Source: Methylomicrobium sp035916875 (GTDB lineage: Bacteria; Pseudomonadota; Gammaproteobacteria; Methylococcales; Methylomonadaceae). From it: a DNA stretch of 64,000 bases. Made by a program: the position numbers and the translations under genes. The notes under the pieces were generated by a model. It saw nothing but the letters and a program-made list of their open reading frames with translations. It was not told the origin of the DNA and ran no database searches. This document shows positions 9,826 through 19,875 of this stretch, one piece after another. The stretch is from NCBI RefSeq assembly GCF_035916875.1, contig NZ_JAXUHN010000073.1:1-64000 (forward strand), written 5' to 3'. Position 1 is the stretch's first letter, and each line of letters begins with the position of its first letter.

Positions 9826-11214
9826 CTACTTGCTATATTGCACGATCAGATTTTGCAGCGCATCGGTGTTCAACTGCCGTTTATCGACTTTCAGATAGGC
9901 CACCGTTTCTTCGGGGTGCAGGGTGACCTCTTCGACGCCGGCGATTTCCAGGATATTTTTTTCAAACTCGTCGATCTTTTGTAACTCGATCTGGTCCAGG
10001 GACAGCAGCATATTGACCCAGTGGCGGGGTGCCTTCATGCCGAACGCCAGCAGCAGCCAGCTGCACGCCAATGCCGCGCAGGCCATGAACACGCCGCCCG
10101 CGCCGTAATGTCCGTAACACCAGCCGCCGGCCGCGCCGCCGATGCCGGCGCCCATGAATTGGCAGGTCGAGTAGACGCCCATCGCGGTACCGCGCAGATC
10201 GCCGGGGGCGGTCTTCGAAACCAGCGAGGGCAGGGTCGCTTCGAGTAGGTTGAAGCCGCTGAAAAACAACATTAGCAAGGCGACGATCTGTATCAGCGCG
10301 TCATGGAACAGCATCAGGCCGAGAAAGGCCAGAATCAATACCGCAATCGCGCTGATAAAAACGCCCTTCATCTTCTGCTTCTTCTCGGCCAGTATGATAA
10401 ACGGAATCATGAATGCCAGAGACAGTACGAAAACCGGCAGGTACACCATCCAGTGTTGTGCCGGGATCAGTCCCGCATCGCGCATCAAGAGCGGCACGAC
10501 CACGAAACTTGCAGTCATTACCAGATGCAGGATAAAAATGCCGTAGTTGAGACGTAACAGTTCGACGTTGGTCAGCGCGTCGCTGAAATGGCCGGGGATC
10601 ACCTCCGCTTCGCGGTGCTTTTTCGGCTGCCTCGGATTCGGCACGAGCAGCAGGATGATCAGGATTGCCACCAAGGCCAGCGCCGAGATCAGCCAGAAAA
10701 TGCCGTGCACGCCGATGTAGGAGGCAATCAGCGGGCCTGTGGTGATCGCGACGCCGAAGGAGACGCCGATACTGGCGCCGATCAGGGCCATCGCCTTGGT
10801 GCGGTGCACCTCCTGGGTCAGGTCGGCGACCAGCGCCATCACCGCCGCGGCGATCGCGCCGGAACCCTGGATCGCACGGCCGATGATGATGCCGTAAATG
10901 TTCGTCGAGAGCGCGGCGACCACGCTGCCGGCAAAAAACAGCAATAAACCGGCCACGATCACTTTCTTGCGGCCGAGGCGGTCGGAGATCAGGCCGAACG
11001 GAATTTGCAGAAGCGACTGCATGATCCCGTAAATGCCGATCGCCAGGCCGATCAGCGCGGGCGTGGCGCCGTCGAGTTGTTCGGAAAACAGGGAAAGGAC
11101 GGGCATGATCAAAAACAGGCCGAGCATCCGGAAGGCGTAAATGCTGGCTAGCGACCAGGTGGCGCGTTTTTCGGACCGCGTCATCGGGCTGGCGATATCC
11201 TGTATTGGGGTCAC
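9826..11214 (-). CDS. yajR: MFS transporter, YajR-like with C-terminal YAM domain
   Basis: 462-residue major facilitator. Twelve transmembrane helices are expected. MFS motif A is seen as GLISDRLGRKKVI after helix 2, with a long cytoplasmic loop between the two halves. The last 65 or so residues (from about LLSLDQIELQKID) form a soluble ferredoxin-like domain, as in E. coli YajR (454 aa, YAM domain). This makes a proton-driven efflux transporter likely; the substrate is unknown. The start is a GTG with TAGGAG 8-9 nt upstream. It is close to purK but has a 92 bp gap, so linkage is uncertain. Confidence 0.85.
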   Translation of the reverse strand: MTPIQDIASPMTRSEKRATWSLASIYAFRMLGLFLIMPVLSLFSEQLDGATPALIGLAIGIYGIMQSLLQIPFGLISDRLGRKKVIVAGLLLFFAGSVVAALSTNIYGIIIGRAIQGSGAIAAAVMALVADLTQEVHRTKAMALIGASIGVSFGVAITTGPLIASYIGVHGIFWLISALALVAILIILLLVPNPRQPKKHREAEVIPGHFSDALTNVELLRLNYGIFILHLVMTASFVVVPLLMRDAGLIPAQHWMVYLPVFVLSLAFMIPFIILAEKKQKMKGVFISAIAVLILAFLGLMLFHDALIQIVALLMLFFSGFNLLEATLPSLVSKTAPGDLRGTAMGVYSTCQFMGAGIGGAAGGWCYGHYGAGGVFMACAALACSWLLLAFGMKAPRHWVNMLLSLDQIELQKIDEFEKNILEIAGVEEVTLHPEETVAYLKVDKRQLNTDALQNLIVQYSK

Positions 11215-11306
11215 AGCCGAAATCTCCTATGCAATGATGATGTCTATGTTTGACGCCGGGCGTAAGGCTTCCGGCGGTTAAAATCGCCTTTGCGCGCAGG
11301 CGGGTT

Positions 11307-12401
11307 TCATGAATCGTCGACGCGGTCCGCCAGGGTGCTGAGTGTTTTCAGTTGGGCGGACAAATGCTCGCGGGATTCCGCCCGCAGCGTCGCATGCGCG
11401 ACCTTGCGGCCTTTGCGCGGCGGCTTGTCATACAGATGCAGGTGTGCGTGTTCGATCGCGAGCACCTCGGCCGTTTCCGGCAGGCCGCCGATGAAATTGA
11501 CCATCGCGGCATGGCCGACGGGCTTTGTCGAGCCTAACGGCAGGGACAGGATCGCGCGCAAATGATTTTCGAACTGGCTGGTTTCGGCGCCTTCGATCGT
11601 CCAGTGTCCGGAGTTGTGCACGCGCGGGGCAAATTCGTTCGCGAGCAGGCGGCCATCCACCTCGAACAGTTCGAGCGCCAGGATGCCGACATAATCAAGC
11701 CCTTCGAGCAGGTGGGTCACATAGTCTTCAGCCTGTTTCTGCAGCGGATCGCCGTCCCGGCATTCGGACACGCGCAGGATGCCGCCTCTGTGCAGATTTT
11801 CGGACAAGGGATAAAAGGCAATCTCGCCTTGCGGATTGCGCGCCGCGATGATCGAGACCTCGCGGTCGAACGGCACGAACGCTTCGACGACCGCCGCGAC
11901 TCCGGCCATCGCTTCCCAGGCTTTCGGCAAATCGTCGGGCGTTTTGACCAGGAATTGGCCTTTGCCGTCATAACCCATGCGCCGGCTTTTGACGATGGCC
12001 GGCCAGCCGATGGTTTCCATGGCTTGGGTCAGGTCGGCCAGACTGTCGATCGGCGCGAAATCGGGCGTCGGAATGCCGACTGAATGGAAATAATTTTTTT
12101 CGACCAGGCGGTCCTGCGCGACTGCCAGCGCGTTCGGTGACGGATGCACTTCGGTATGCGTCGCCAGGAAGTGCGCGACATCGGCCGGCACGTTTTCGAA
12201 CTCGTAGGTGACCACGTCCGACAGCTCGGCCAGCCGGGCGAGCAGGGCCGGGTCGTCATAATCGCCGTGCAGGTGGGTGCCGAGCTTGTTCGCGCAGGCG
12301 TCTTTGGCCGGATCGAGAAAGATGAAATCGACTCCTAAGCAATAACCCGCGAGTGCGATCATGCGGGCCAGTTGTCCCGCGCCGAGTACGCCGACTTTCA
12401 T
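11307..12401 (-). CDS. purK: 5-(carboxyamino)imidazole ribonucleotide synthase
   Basis: 364-residue ATP-grasp enzyme of purine biosynthesis that converts AIR, bicarbonate and ATP to N5-CAIR. It has the N-terminal GVLGAGQLARMIALA nucleotide-binding fold, the central ATP-grasp segment VKSRRMGYDGKGQF, and the EFAPRVHNSGHWTIEGA catalytic region. It overlaps purE by 4 bp (ATGA), with a strong AAGGAGG upstream of its ATG inside purE. PurE and PurK together carry out the two-step carboxylation. Confidence 0.97.
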   Translation of the reverse strand: MKVGVLGAGQLARMIALAGYCLGVDFIFLDPAKDACANKLGTHLHGDYDDPALLARLAELSDVVTYEFENVPADVAHFLATHTEVHPSPNALAVAQDRLVEKNYFHSVGIPTPDFAPIDSLADLTQAMETIGWPAIVKSRRMGYDGKGQFLVKTPDDLPKAWEAMAGVAAVVEAFVPFDREVSIIAARNPQGEIAFYPLSENLHRGGILRVSECRDGDPLQKQAEDYVTHLLEGLDYVGILALELFEVDGRLLANEFAPRVHNSGHWTIEGAETSQFENHLRAILSLPLGSTKPVGHAAMVNFIGGLPETAEVLAIEHAHLHLYDKPPRKGRKVAHATLRAESREHLSAQLKTLSTLADRVDDS

Positions 12402-12904
12402 AGGAGGCCTCCTTCGCTGCCGCGTGGGTCGGAGCCTGCCAGCACCGATTCGGTCTGCTTTTGCCGGTAGCCGTTCAAGGCGGTGCGGTACGACTCGTGT
12501 TTGTTGCCGACGATCGAGGCGGCCAGCAGGGCGGCATTGATCGCGCCGGCCTTGCCGATCGCCAGGGTGCCGACCGGAATGCCGGCCGGCATTTGCACGA
12601 TCGACAGCAACGAATCGAGACCGTTCAGCGTTTTCGACTGCACTGGCACGCCGAGCACCGGCACCGCGGTTTTCGCGGCGGTCATGCCCGGTAGATGCGC
12701 CGCGCCGCCTGCGCCCGCGATGATCACTTCCAGGCCCTTGGACTCGGCGGTTTCAGCATAATGGAACAGTTTGTCCGGCGTTCTGTGCGCCGAGACCACC
12801 TCGACTTCGTGCGGAATGCCCAGCTCCTGCAGCGTTTCCGCAGCAAAGCGCATCGTTTCCCAGTCAGAGGTCGAGCCCATTATGATGCCAACCAGTGCTG
12901 TCAT
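12398..12904 (-). CDS. purE: N5-CAIR mutase (class I PurE)
   Basis: 168-residue class I PurE that converts N5-CAIR to CAIR. Signature motifs are IMGSTSDWETM at the N-terminus, VVSAHRTPDKL, and AGAGGAAHLPGMTAA. The ATG at 12904 has an AGGAG 7 nt upstream. It is the first gene of the purEK operon. No PurR operator is obvious. Confidence 0.97.
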   Translation of the reverse strand: MTALVGIIMGSTSDWETMRFAAETLQELGIPHEVEVVSAHRTPDKLFHYAETAESKGLEVIIAGAGGAAHLPGMTAAKTAVPVLGVPVQSKTLNGLDSLLSIVQMPAGIPVGTLAIGKAGAINAALLAASIVGNKHESYRTALNGYRQKQTESVLAGSDPRGSEGGLL

Positions 12905-13073
12905 GTCGTACTCCTAAAGATAAAAAGCGGTATGCGCTGAACGCACCCGGCCCGAGCTGTAATTTAAGGGGGAAAATTATCGCATAAATAGCGGGGCAAT
13001 GTTTTGTTTAAAGTTAAAAAGACCGGGCGGTCGGGGGCGGCAGGGAAGCGGGGGAATTGCCATACAGATCTGG

Positions 13074-13148
13074 CGTCCCCGGGGTGATTCGAACACCCAG
13101 TCGCCTTCTTAGGAGGAAGGTGCATTATCCAGCTTATGCTACGGGGAC
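13074..13148 (-). tRNA. tRNA-Arg (CCT)
   Basis: A complete 75 nt cloverleaf on the minus strand. The 7 bp acceptor stem GTCCCCG/CGGGGAC is perfect, with discriminator G. The anticodon stem CCTTC/GAAGG closes the loop CTCCTAA, giving anticodon CCT, which reads AGG. The T arm is GGGTG-TTCGAAT-CACCC. The 3' CCA is not encoded. Confidence 0.95.
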
Positions 13149-13355
13149 AGGAACTCCATTCTAGCAAGACTGGCTTGATCATAACAAGCACTAACTCCCT
13201 AACTCCGGTGTGAAATGTGTATACTCTTCGTGCTATAGGGTTTTATTTATAGTTAAACCTTTGATAGGCGTAAGCGGTCTAAACAGTGGCGAGGCAGGGA
13301 ATTTTGCTTGTAATATTAAAATTTCGCAACACATCTCAGAACAGAGGATTGTTTC

Positions 13356-15434
13356 TTGCCGTACAATGATGGAGACGATGAGGTGAAGGCAGAGGATAGA
13401 CGTACCATGACCGGTTCAGGCTGCAATGAGTTGGAGCGCATCAAAAAGGCGGCGCAAGCGATTCTAAAAAGCGAATCGCTGAATTTGCAGTTAGTGCCGG
13501 CAATCGCGGTCAAGCTGGTCAATTTGACCCGCGATGAGAATGTGCGTATCGAGACGTTAGCGAAAATCATCGAAACCGATCCCGCGCTGACTGTGAAAAT
13601 TTTACAAACTGTCAATTCCGCCGCCTACTCGTTGCCCAACAAGGTGACTTCGATCAGGCGCGCGGTGCATCTCTTGGGCGTCGATCAAGTCCGCCGAATT
13701 GCTTTGACCCTATTGCTATTCAGCAAAATGATTCGGCGCGAGTCCAGGGAGTTCGATTTTTTATTCTTTTGGCAGCACTGTCTATTTGTCGCCGAGTTAA
13801 GCAGAAGGATCGCAGCTACCCTAAAACATGCCGACCCTGAAATGGTCTATACGGCAGGGCTGTTGCATGATATCGGCAAGCTGGCGCTGGAAACACACGG
13901 TAAACTGACTTACAGCCAATTTATTGGCGCTTTGCACAATAGCGTGCATCCGTTGCTCGAAGAAGAAAGGCATTTCTTCGGCATTACCCATGTCGAATTG
14001 GGGCAGGTATTGTGTTTGGAATGGCAATTGCCTGCGCCGATCACCGCGGTTGCTTCGTATCATCATCTACTACCCGACGACAGTTCGCCCTATTATCCTT
14101 ACCTTACCGACGTTGCGATTGTTGCGTTTGCTAACTATATTGCCTGGATGCAGGGAATTTCCTCTATCAGTTATTCAGGGCCGCCGCAATTGTCTCCACA
14201 GGTATTTGAACTGCTACCGATCGAGGCACTTGAGCTGGATAGTCTGTTACAAGAAACCGATCAAGAGATGCAAGCGGCGCGGGAGTTCTATGACATCGCG
14301 TTTCCGGATGTCAATCGGCTCAGGGCCAAGCTGTTGCAGGCTAGCATCACGATGAGCAGGCTTCATCACAACCATGCCGAACTCGGCGCCAATGAAGCGG
14401 AGCGCAATATTTCGGCCAGCCTGACCGCTCCGCATCAGAGCTTGGACCCTGAAGATTTTGTACCCTGGACCTTGGAAACGATCATGCACGATTTTGATTT
14501 CGACCGTGTGATCCTGTTCAAAATCGATCCGCAGCGCCGCGGTTTGGTCGCTTCTCATGCGATTCCGGAAATTCACGAAATGGCATTGGAAATTGACATC
14601 GGACGTGTATCCGGCAAGCTATTGGACTGTCTGCGCGAAAAGAAAGCGGTGCTGGTTCATACTTCGCACGAGCCTAATAATCCGATAAGCAAAAAGTTCA
14701 ATATCGCGGAATATATTGCAGTCCCGGTGCTTCGTCACCGCTGTCTCGCCGGCGTGATATATGCTGATTATGCAGTCAAGCAAAAAGCGATGAGCGGGCG
14801 CATCCTCGAAGAGATCGTATCGGTCGCCGATCAATTAGGCATCGCGCTGGCGAATGCACAGCATTACGAAATGCAGCGGCAGCAGGCGCAACTGGATTCC
14901 CTGACGCAGATCTATAATAGGCGGATGCTCGAATTTTCGTTGAACAATATTTTTCAGCGGCCCGCCGGCGAACTTAAAAAGATAGCCTTGGGCTTTGTCG
15001 ATATCGACCGTTTCAAGTTGTTCAACGATCAATGCGGGCATCAGAAAGGGGATGAAATAATCCGACTGGTCGCCGACATGCTGAAGCGTCTGACTCGGCC
15101 CGGCGATTTGATCGGGCGTTTCGGCGGCGAGGAGTTTTTATTCGTGCTGACGGATACCGACGAAGAGGAGGTTCGGGCTTATGCCGAGCGCATTCGTTCG
15201 GAGATTGCCAGTCGGGGCGAAATCATGAAGTCGCGGTTTCATCAATTGGATATGACGGTCAGTATCGGTGTGGCGCTGTACCAGCCGGATTTCGGGCATT
15301 ACTCCGAGTTGATCGCCGCGGCCGACCAAGCGATGTACCGCGCTAAGATGGCAGGCCGTAACCGCGTGATTTTATTCAATCATCTGCCTCCCGGCGATAA
15401 GCCGCCTGCGAGCCAGCGCAGGCGGGAAGACTAA
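13356..15434 (+). CDS. HDOD-GAF-GGDEF diguanylate cyclase
   Basis: About 692-residue cytoplasmic signalling protein with three modules. An HDOD domain occupies roughly residues 25-215 (EKIIETDPALTVKILQTVNSAAY, then GLLHDIGKLAL). A GAF-like domain spans about 370-500. A C-terminal GGDEF domain carries an intact GGEEF active site at about residue 590 and an I-site RPGD five residues before it, so active, feedback-inhibited c-di-GMP synthesis is expected. No membrane segment or receiver domain is seen. The start is uncertain: TTG 13356 has AGAGGA 7 nt upstream, while GTG 13383 and ATG 13407 are alternatives. It is monocistronic and convergent with mfnB. Confidence 0.92.
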   Translation: MPYNDGDDEVKAEDRRTMTGSGCNELERIKKAAQAILKSESLNLQLVPAIAVKLVNLTRDENVRIETLAKIIETDPALTVKILQTVNSAAYSLPNKVTSIRRAVHLLGVDQVRRIALTLLLFSKMIRRESREFDFLFFWQHCLFVAELSRRIAATLKHADPEMVYTAGLLHDIGKLALETHGKLTYSQFIGALHNSVHPLLEEERHFFGITHVELGQVLCLEWQLPAPITAVASYHHLLPDDSSPYYPYLTDVAIVAFANYIAWMQGISSISYSGPPQLSPQVFELLPIEALELDSLLQETDQEMQAAREFYDIAFPDVNRLRAKLLQASITMSRLHHNHAELGANEAERNISASLTAPHQSLDPEDFVPWTLETIMHDFDFDRVILFKIDPQRRGLVASHAIPEIHEMALEIDIGRVSGKLLDCLREKKAVLVHTSHEPNNPISKKFNIAEYIAVPVLRHRCLAGVIYADYAVKQKAMSGRILEEIVSVADQLGIALANAQHYEMQRQQAQLDSLTQIYNRRMLEFSLNNIFQRPAGELKKIALGFVDIDRFKLFNDQCGHQKGDEIIRLVADMLKRLTRPGDLIGRFGGEEFLFVLTDTDEEEVRAYAERIRSEIASRGEIMKSRFHQLDMTVSIGVALYQPDFGHYSELIAAADQAMYRAKMAGRNRVILFNHLPPGDKPPASQRRRED

Positions 15435-15472
15435 GAAAGGATGGTCCCCGACCGCCCTGGATATTAAGAATA

Positions 15473-16171
15473 TCAACCCGTCTCTAGCGTCATACCGGTT
15501 TGTATTGCCTTTTTAATGTGTTTAACCGCTTCGCCATCCAGATTTGCAGTTCTTTTATGCTGAATGCATAACGCGCCTCTGAAACCGAGGTAGTCCGGTT
15601 GAAAGCGGAGCAGGGCCGGTATATCGGTTAAACGTAGCGAGCCGGCCAGGCCGCAGAGCAAATTGTGACTTTTGGCCGTATCGACGAAGCGTTCGATCAC
15701 GTTGAGCGGAATGGCATGCGTCAACGAGCCTCGGTTTTTGTCCATCGTATCCAGCATTACCCCCGCAAATCCAGCCTGTTGCAGAGTTTCGACAAAAGTC
15801 GGGTCGGGCTGCGTATCCGCGAACAATACTGCGATCAATGGGTATTGTTTTTGCGTCAGTTCGGCTAACTTTTGCACGACGCCGAGCCAGTCGCCGCCCG
15901 GAAAAAAGCCGATCTTGATGTAATCGACGCGGGTTGCGGCCATCGCCAGCACGGCATCGCCGATTAAAGCCGGCTGCATCGGCAGGTCGCCGACCGTGGC
16001 GCTGATTGGAGTTCTTCCCGCGCACCAGGCGCGGATTTGTGCGATCGTTTCAAGGGGCAATGCGCCGAGAGCGCCTGCTTCCGGTTGCTTCAGGTCGATG
16101 ATGTCGGCGCCCGCCTGATAGACCAGTTTGGCTTCCGCGAGGCTATTCACGCTGGCCAGCATTCGGGTCAT
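15473..16171 (-). CDS. mfnB: (5-formylfuran-3-yl)methyl phosphate synthase (DUF556)
   Basis: 232-residue TIM-barrel-like enzyme of the MfnB/DUF556 family. In methanogens MfnB condenses two glyceraldehyde-3-phosphate molecules to the furan precursor of methanofuran. Conserved segments are MLASVNSLAEAKLVYQAGAD-type N-terminus, IDLKQPEAGALGAL with the catalytic Lys, ATVGDLPM, and YIKIGFFPG. In aerobic methylotrophs homologues serve the methanofuran/H4MPT formaldehyde oxidation route, which is the likely role here. The ATG at 16171 has AAGGAG 7 nt upstream and forms an ATGA overlap with the DUF447 gene. Confidence 0.88.
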   Translation of the reverse strand: MTRMLASVNSLAEAKLVYQAGADIIDLKQPEAGALGALPLETIAQIRAWCAGRTPISATVGDLPMQPALIGDAVLAMAATRVDYIKIGFFPGGDWLGVVQKLAELTQKQYPLIAVLFADTQPDPTFVETLQQAGFAGVMLDTMDKNRGSLTHAIPLNVIERFVDTAKSHNLLCGLAGSLRLTDIPALLRFQPDYLGFRGALCIQHKRTANLDGEAVKHIKKAIQTGMTLETG

Positions 16172-16731
16172 GCATGCACTCCTTTTTTGAAGGCTTCGAT
16201 ATGGGCAATCAACCATGCCCAGGCTTCCTGCTCTCTGGGACCGGCGGTTTTTTCGACGCCGATTCGCAAATAGTCGATCTCTCTGTCAATCTGCTCTATC
16301 GGCAGCCTATTCAGGCGGCTGACCAGAATCGCCGCTTCGAGCACCGAGTATTGGGCGCGGTTGTAGCCCTTGAATGGTGCATGGTTGGCTTCGCACACAG
16401 GACGGCAGAAAAATTTCGGACGGACGGGGTCTTCTTCAATCCGTATGACTTTGACTTCGCTATGCGCAAGCGCCGAGGCGAGTACATGGCCGGCAATCAT
16501 TTCGGCCGGCTTGAGCGGCCAGTCGCGCCGGCCGGTCAGGCAGCCGGCAAATACCCGGACGTCGTCGCAATAGTTGATCACCGCGGTTTGGGTTGCGGTC
16601 AGATTGTCGAGCGTGGCGGAAGGGCGAAAAGGCAGGATAACCAGTTCCTCGTTATCGGAATGGATGCCCATCGGCGCGATGTGAGGCTGTCCCGCGAGGT
16701 TTTGGGTCGTAACAATCGTTTCCAGAATCAT
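16168..16731 (-). CDS. DUF447 family protein
   Basis: 187-residue protein of the DUF447 family, predicted to have a flavin-reductase-like split barrel. The N-terminus ILETIVTTQNLAGQPHIAPMG is diagnostic. The C-terminal part (EAAILVSRLNRLP, then EQEAWAWLIAHIE) is helical. Function is not established. The family is found in methanogens and H4MPT-using methylotrophs, and direct coupling to mfnB by a 4 bp ATGA overlap supports a role in methanofuran or C1 cofactor metabolism (inference). ATG 16731 fits the family start; an upstream ATG at 16791 would add a non-conserved hydrophobic leader. Neither start has a clear ribosome binding site. Confidence 0.8.
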   Translation of the reverse strand: MILETIVTTQNLAGQPHIAPMGIHSDNEELVILPFRPSATLDNLTATQTAVINYCDDVRVFAGCLTGRRDWPLKPAEMIAGHVLASALAHSEVKVIRIEEDPVRPKFFCRPVCEANHAPFKGYNRAQYSVLEAAILVSRLNRLPIEQIDREIDYLRIGVEKTAGPREQEAWAWLIAHIEAFKKGVHA

Positions 16732-16819
16732 GAAGAAAAAAATAAACTGCAAATGTCCGGCTATCGTAGAGCAAGATGCGCTCCGAGTCATTTAAAAAAA
16801 AAGCGGCGTCGCGCTGCGA

Positions 16820-17764
<945 letters not shown>

Positions 17765-17841
17765 CGGTGGCTTGCGGTTGCTCGGAGGAAGGGGATGGTA
17801 GAAAAAGCAGAGCAGGGATGACTTAGAATTTTCAGCAGAAC

Positions 17842-17924
17842 GGGGTTTGCAACCCCATTCTGAATGTTTCAAGCCAACTTCACGGATTCAATAAACGTGC
17901 GAACGGATTTACAAAACCCGTTCG
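17842..17924. repeat. two GGGTT...AACCC-type palindromes
   Basis: Two short palindromes lie upstream of miaA: GGGGTTTGCAACCCC (17842-17856), and arms CGAACGG/CCGTTCG (17900-17906 and 17918-17924) around an ATTTACAAAAC core. They belong to a dispersed family also seen at 27272, 46073, 46261, 47391, 49418 and 49490. Confidence 0.6.
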
Positions 17925-17959
17925 GCGGCGTTGTAGGAAAAACTTCGTGCTGAATGTCA

Positions 17960-18391
17960 CTATCGTTGCAGATACGGATACGGGAGTGACCTATCGCCCA
18001 ATGGTCTGACAAAAGTGTAAGCGGCTGGATTATTGACCAGAATGTCAAATGCTTGCGGGAACGCATCATGTGGCCTGGGTATTGACGCCAGCGCGATTAA
18101 CGGCGATATGCCCACGACCAGTCCCGCGCCGGCGATGGTTACGGCCAAACCGATCGGTCGGTAAATCAGGATGTCCAGCAGCGTAAAACCCGGGTCTGCC
18201 TTGAAAGGACGCAGCACGTAATTAGGCGGTGGAGGTGGCAAATAGGCTGGGGGCGGCGCGTAGTAGGGATAGGGGGCTGCGGATTGATTTGTCACGGGCG
18301 GCGGATAGTTTCTGTCCGCTGTCTCTTGGGCAAAGAGGGGCGGGCTGATTGCCGCCGACATTACAAAAATGGCGCCATAGATATGCTTCAT
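17960..18391 (-). CDS. exported proline-rich protein, unknown
   Basis: 143-residue protein of unknown function. A signal peptide is predicted over about residues 1-21 (IYGAIFVMSAAISPPLFA). A proline- and tyrosine-rich stretch follows (YAPPPAYLPPPPPNY). A glycine-rich hydrophobic segment (IGLAVTIAGAGLVVGISPLIALAS) could insert into a membrane. The start is uncertain; ATG 18391 gives the best signal peptide, but in-frame ATGs at 18415 and 18454 exist and no clear ribosome binding site helps. It is divergent from the PAS protein gene. No family is recognised. Confidence 0.6.
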   Translation of the reverse strand: MKHIYGAIFVMSAAISPPLFAQETADRNYPPPVTNQSAAPYPYYAPPPAYLPPPPPNYVLRPFKADPGFTLLDILIYRPIGLAVTIAGAGLVVGISPLIALASIPRPHDAFPQAFDILVNNPAAYTFVRPLGDRSLPYPYLQR

Positions 18392-18603
18392 AATGTTTCG
18401 GACTCGGATTTGCATGATGCCGCCGAAGTTAGCCGAGTTTGCCACCAATGTCAAGCCAACCGTTCAGCACCGAACGCAACTCGGGCGGTTTGAAAAAATT
18501 CGATCCGCGCCGCCCAAATTTTTATCGGCTGCTATACTTGGATGTCAAAAACCCTATGATGCATAGAGTTATTGTCAAACGCAAGACGTGGTTGGGGGAC
18601 AAC

Positions 18604-19080
18604 ATGATCAATGATATGAAGCCGGAAGACGTAGTCGGCGAATTCCGGGAAGTTACGCTAAATTTGTTCGGCGGCATGCAACGTAAAGTGTTATATACCG
18701 AGATCGAAACTCCCTATCCGGACGGCAAACTGATCGTGTCGACGACCGATCCGAGCGGGGTCATCACGCATGTGAATCAGTCTTTTGTTGAGATGTCCGG
18801 CTATACCGAAGCGGAGTTGATCGGTGCATCGCATTCGATATTGCGGCACCCCGACATGCCGCCGGCCGCCTTCAAAGACCTGTGGGATACGGTCAAAAGG
18901 GGCGAGAAATGGCAGGGCTTCGTCAAAAATCTGCGCAAGGACGGCGGCTATTATTGGGTTAAGGCGACCGTGATTCCGAATATTCGTAAAGGCGTGGTCG
19001 TCGGTTATACCTCGGTGCGCCGGAAACCTTCCCGCACGAAGGTGGAAGAATGCCGTAGGCTTTATCCCTCATTATTTTGA
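18604..19080 (+). CDS. PAS domain protein (aerotaxis-receptor-like sensor domain)
   Basis: About 158-residue single-domain protein. It carries one PAS domain of the Aer type: LIVSTTDPSGVITHVNQSF, then SGYTEAELIGASHSILRHPDMPPAAFKDLW, and a PAC-like YYWVKATVIPNI. Such domains often bind FAD or haem. There is no transmembrane segment, kinase, HAMP, GGDEF or MCP signalling module, so output must go through a partner. The 12 bp gap to the PhnD-like gene suggests that partner. ATG 18604 is chosen; in-frame ATGs at 18556 and 18559 are possible. Confidence 0.82.
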   Translation: MINDMKPEDVVGEFREVTLNLFGGMQRKVLYTEIETPYPDGKLIVSTTDPSGVITHVNQSFVEMSGYTEAELIGASHSILRHPDMPPAAFKDLWDTVKRGEKWQGFVKNLRKDGGYYWVKATVIPNIRKGVVVGYTSVRRKPSRTKVEECRRLYPSLF

Positions 19081-19092
19081 TCAGGAAATTCC

Positions 19093-19839
19093 ATGTCCTT
19101 TCTGTTTACCGTTAGTCCAGATTTTACGCCCGATCATCTGTCCGGCTGGTATATCTTCAATACCTGGCTGCAAAAGCAAACCGGCGTACCTATTCATTTG
19201 GAAATGTACAACGATTTCAACACGCAACGCGAGGCTATCGCTCAAAACAAGATCAGTCTGATCTATGCAAATCCCTATGATGCGGCGATGCTGGTCAGGG
19301 AAAAGGGGTTTCTCCCGCTGGTCAAGCCGGTCGGCGAATCCGACGAGGCGATCATTGCGGTCGGCGCGGGCAATCCTGTCGATGATGTGGCGGAGTTGAC
19401 GCCGGGAGTCAAAGTGGCGTTTACCGACGATCCGGATGTCAAAATGATGGGCATGATCATGCTCGAACCGGGCGATCTGAATGCGCAAAACGTGCAAAGC
19501 CTGTCGTGCGATACCTATGTTCAGGTCGCCAAGCATTTGCTGCGTGGCGATGCCGATGTCGGCATCTTTCTGGCCGAAGCCTTCGATGATTTATCCGAGA
19601 TGGTCAAGAAGCAGCTCACAATATTGGTGCGCAGCCAGATCAGCGTGATCCATCACTCGCTGATGATTGGGCCGGGACTGCTCGATCAACGCGAGAAGTT
19701 TCAGCAATATTTGATCGGAATGGCGGGCGACGAGAAAGGGTTGGGGGTTTTGGAAAGCCTGGGTTTCAAGGCTTGGGAAAAGGTCGATGACGAAGAGATG
19801 GAATTCATGATCGATCTGATGGATACCTTGAGCGTTTAA
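19093..19839 (+). CDS. PhnD-like substrate-binding protein without signal peptide
   Basis: 248-residue protein with the fold pattern of PhnD-type periplasmic binding proteins: an N-terminal VSPDFTPDHLSG segment, ISLIYANPYDAAMLVREKGF, and a late IHHSLMIGPGL segment. It starts with MSFLFTVSP and has no signal peptide or lipobox, so it is expected to be cytoplasmic. No ABC permease or ATPase is nearby. It directly follows the PAS gene and probably forms a two-protein sensing unit, with the binding-protein fold acting as ligand sensor (inference). Confidence 0.75.
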   Translation: MSFLFTVSPDFTPDHLSGWYIFNTWLQKQTGVPIHLEMYNDFNTQREAIAQNKISLIYANPYDAAMLVREKGFLPLVKPVGESDEAIIAVGAGNPVDDVAELTPGVKVAFTDDPDVKMMGMIMLEPGDLNAQNVQSLSCDTYVQVAKHLLRGDADVGIFLAEAFDDLSEMVKKQLTILVRSQISVIHHSLMIGPGLLDQREKFQQYLIGMAGDEKGLGVLESLGFKAWEKVDDEEMEFMIDLMDTLSV

Positions 19840-19875
19840 CTTTGCAGAGTATTAAGGAAAGCGAGCATTTGGGAG

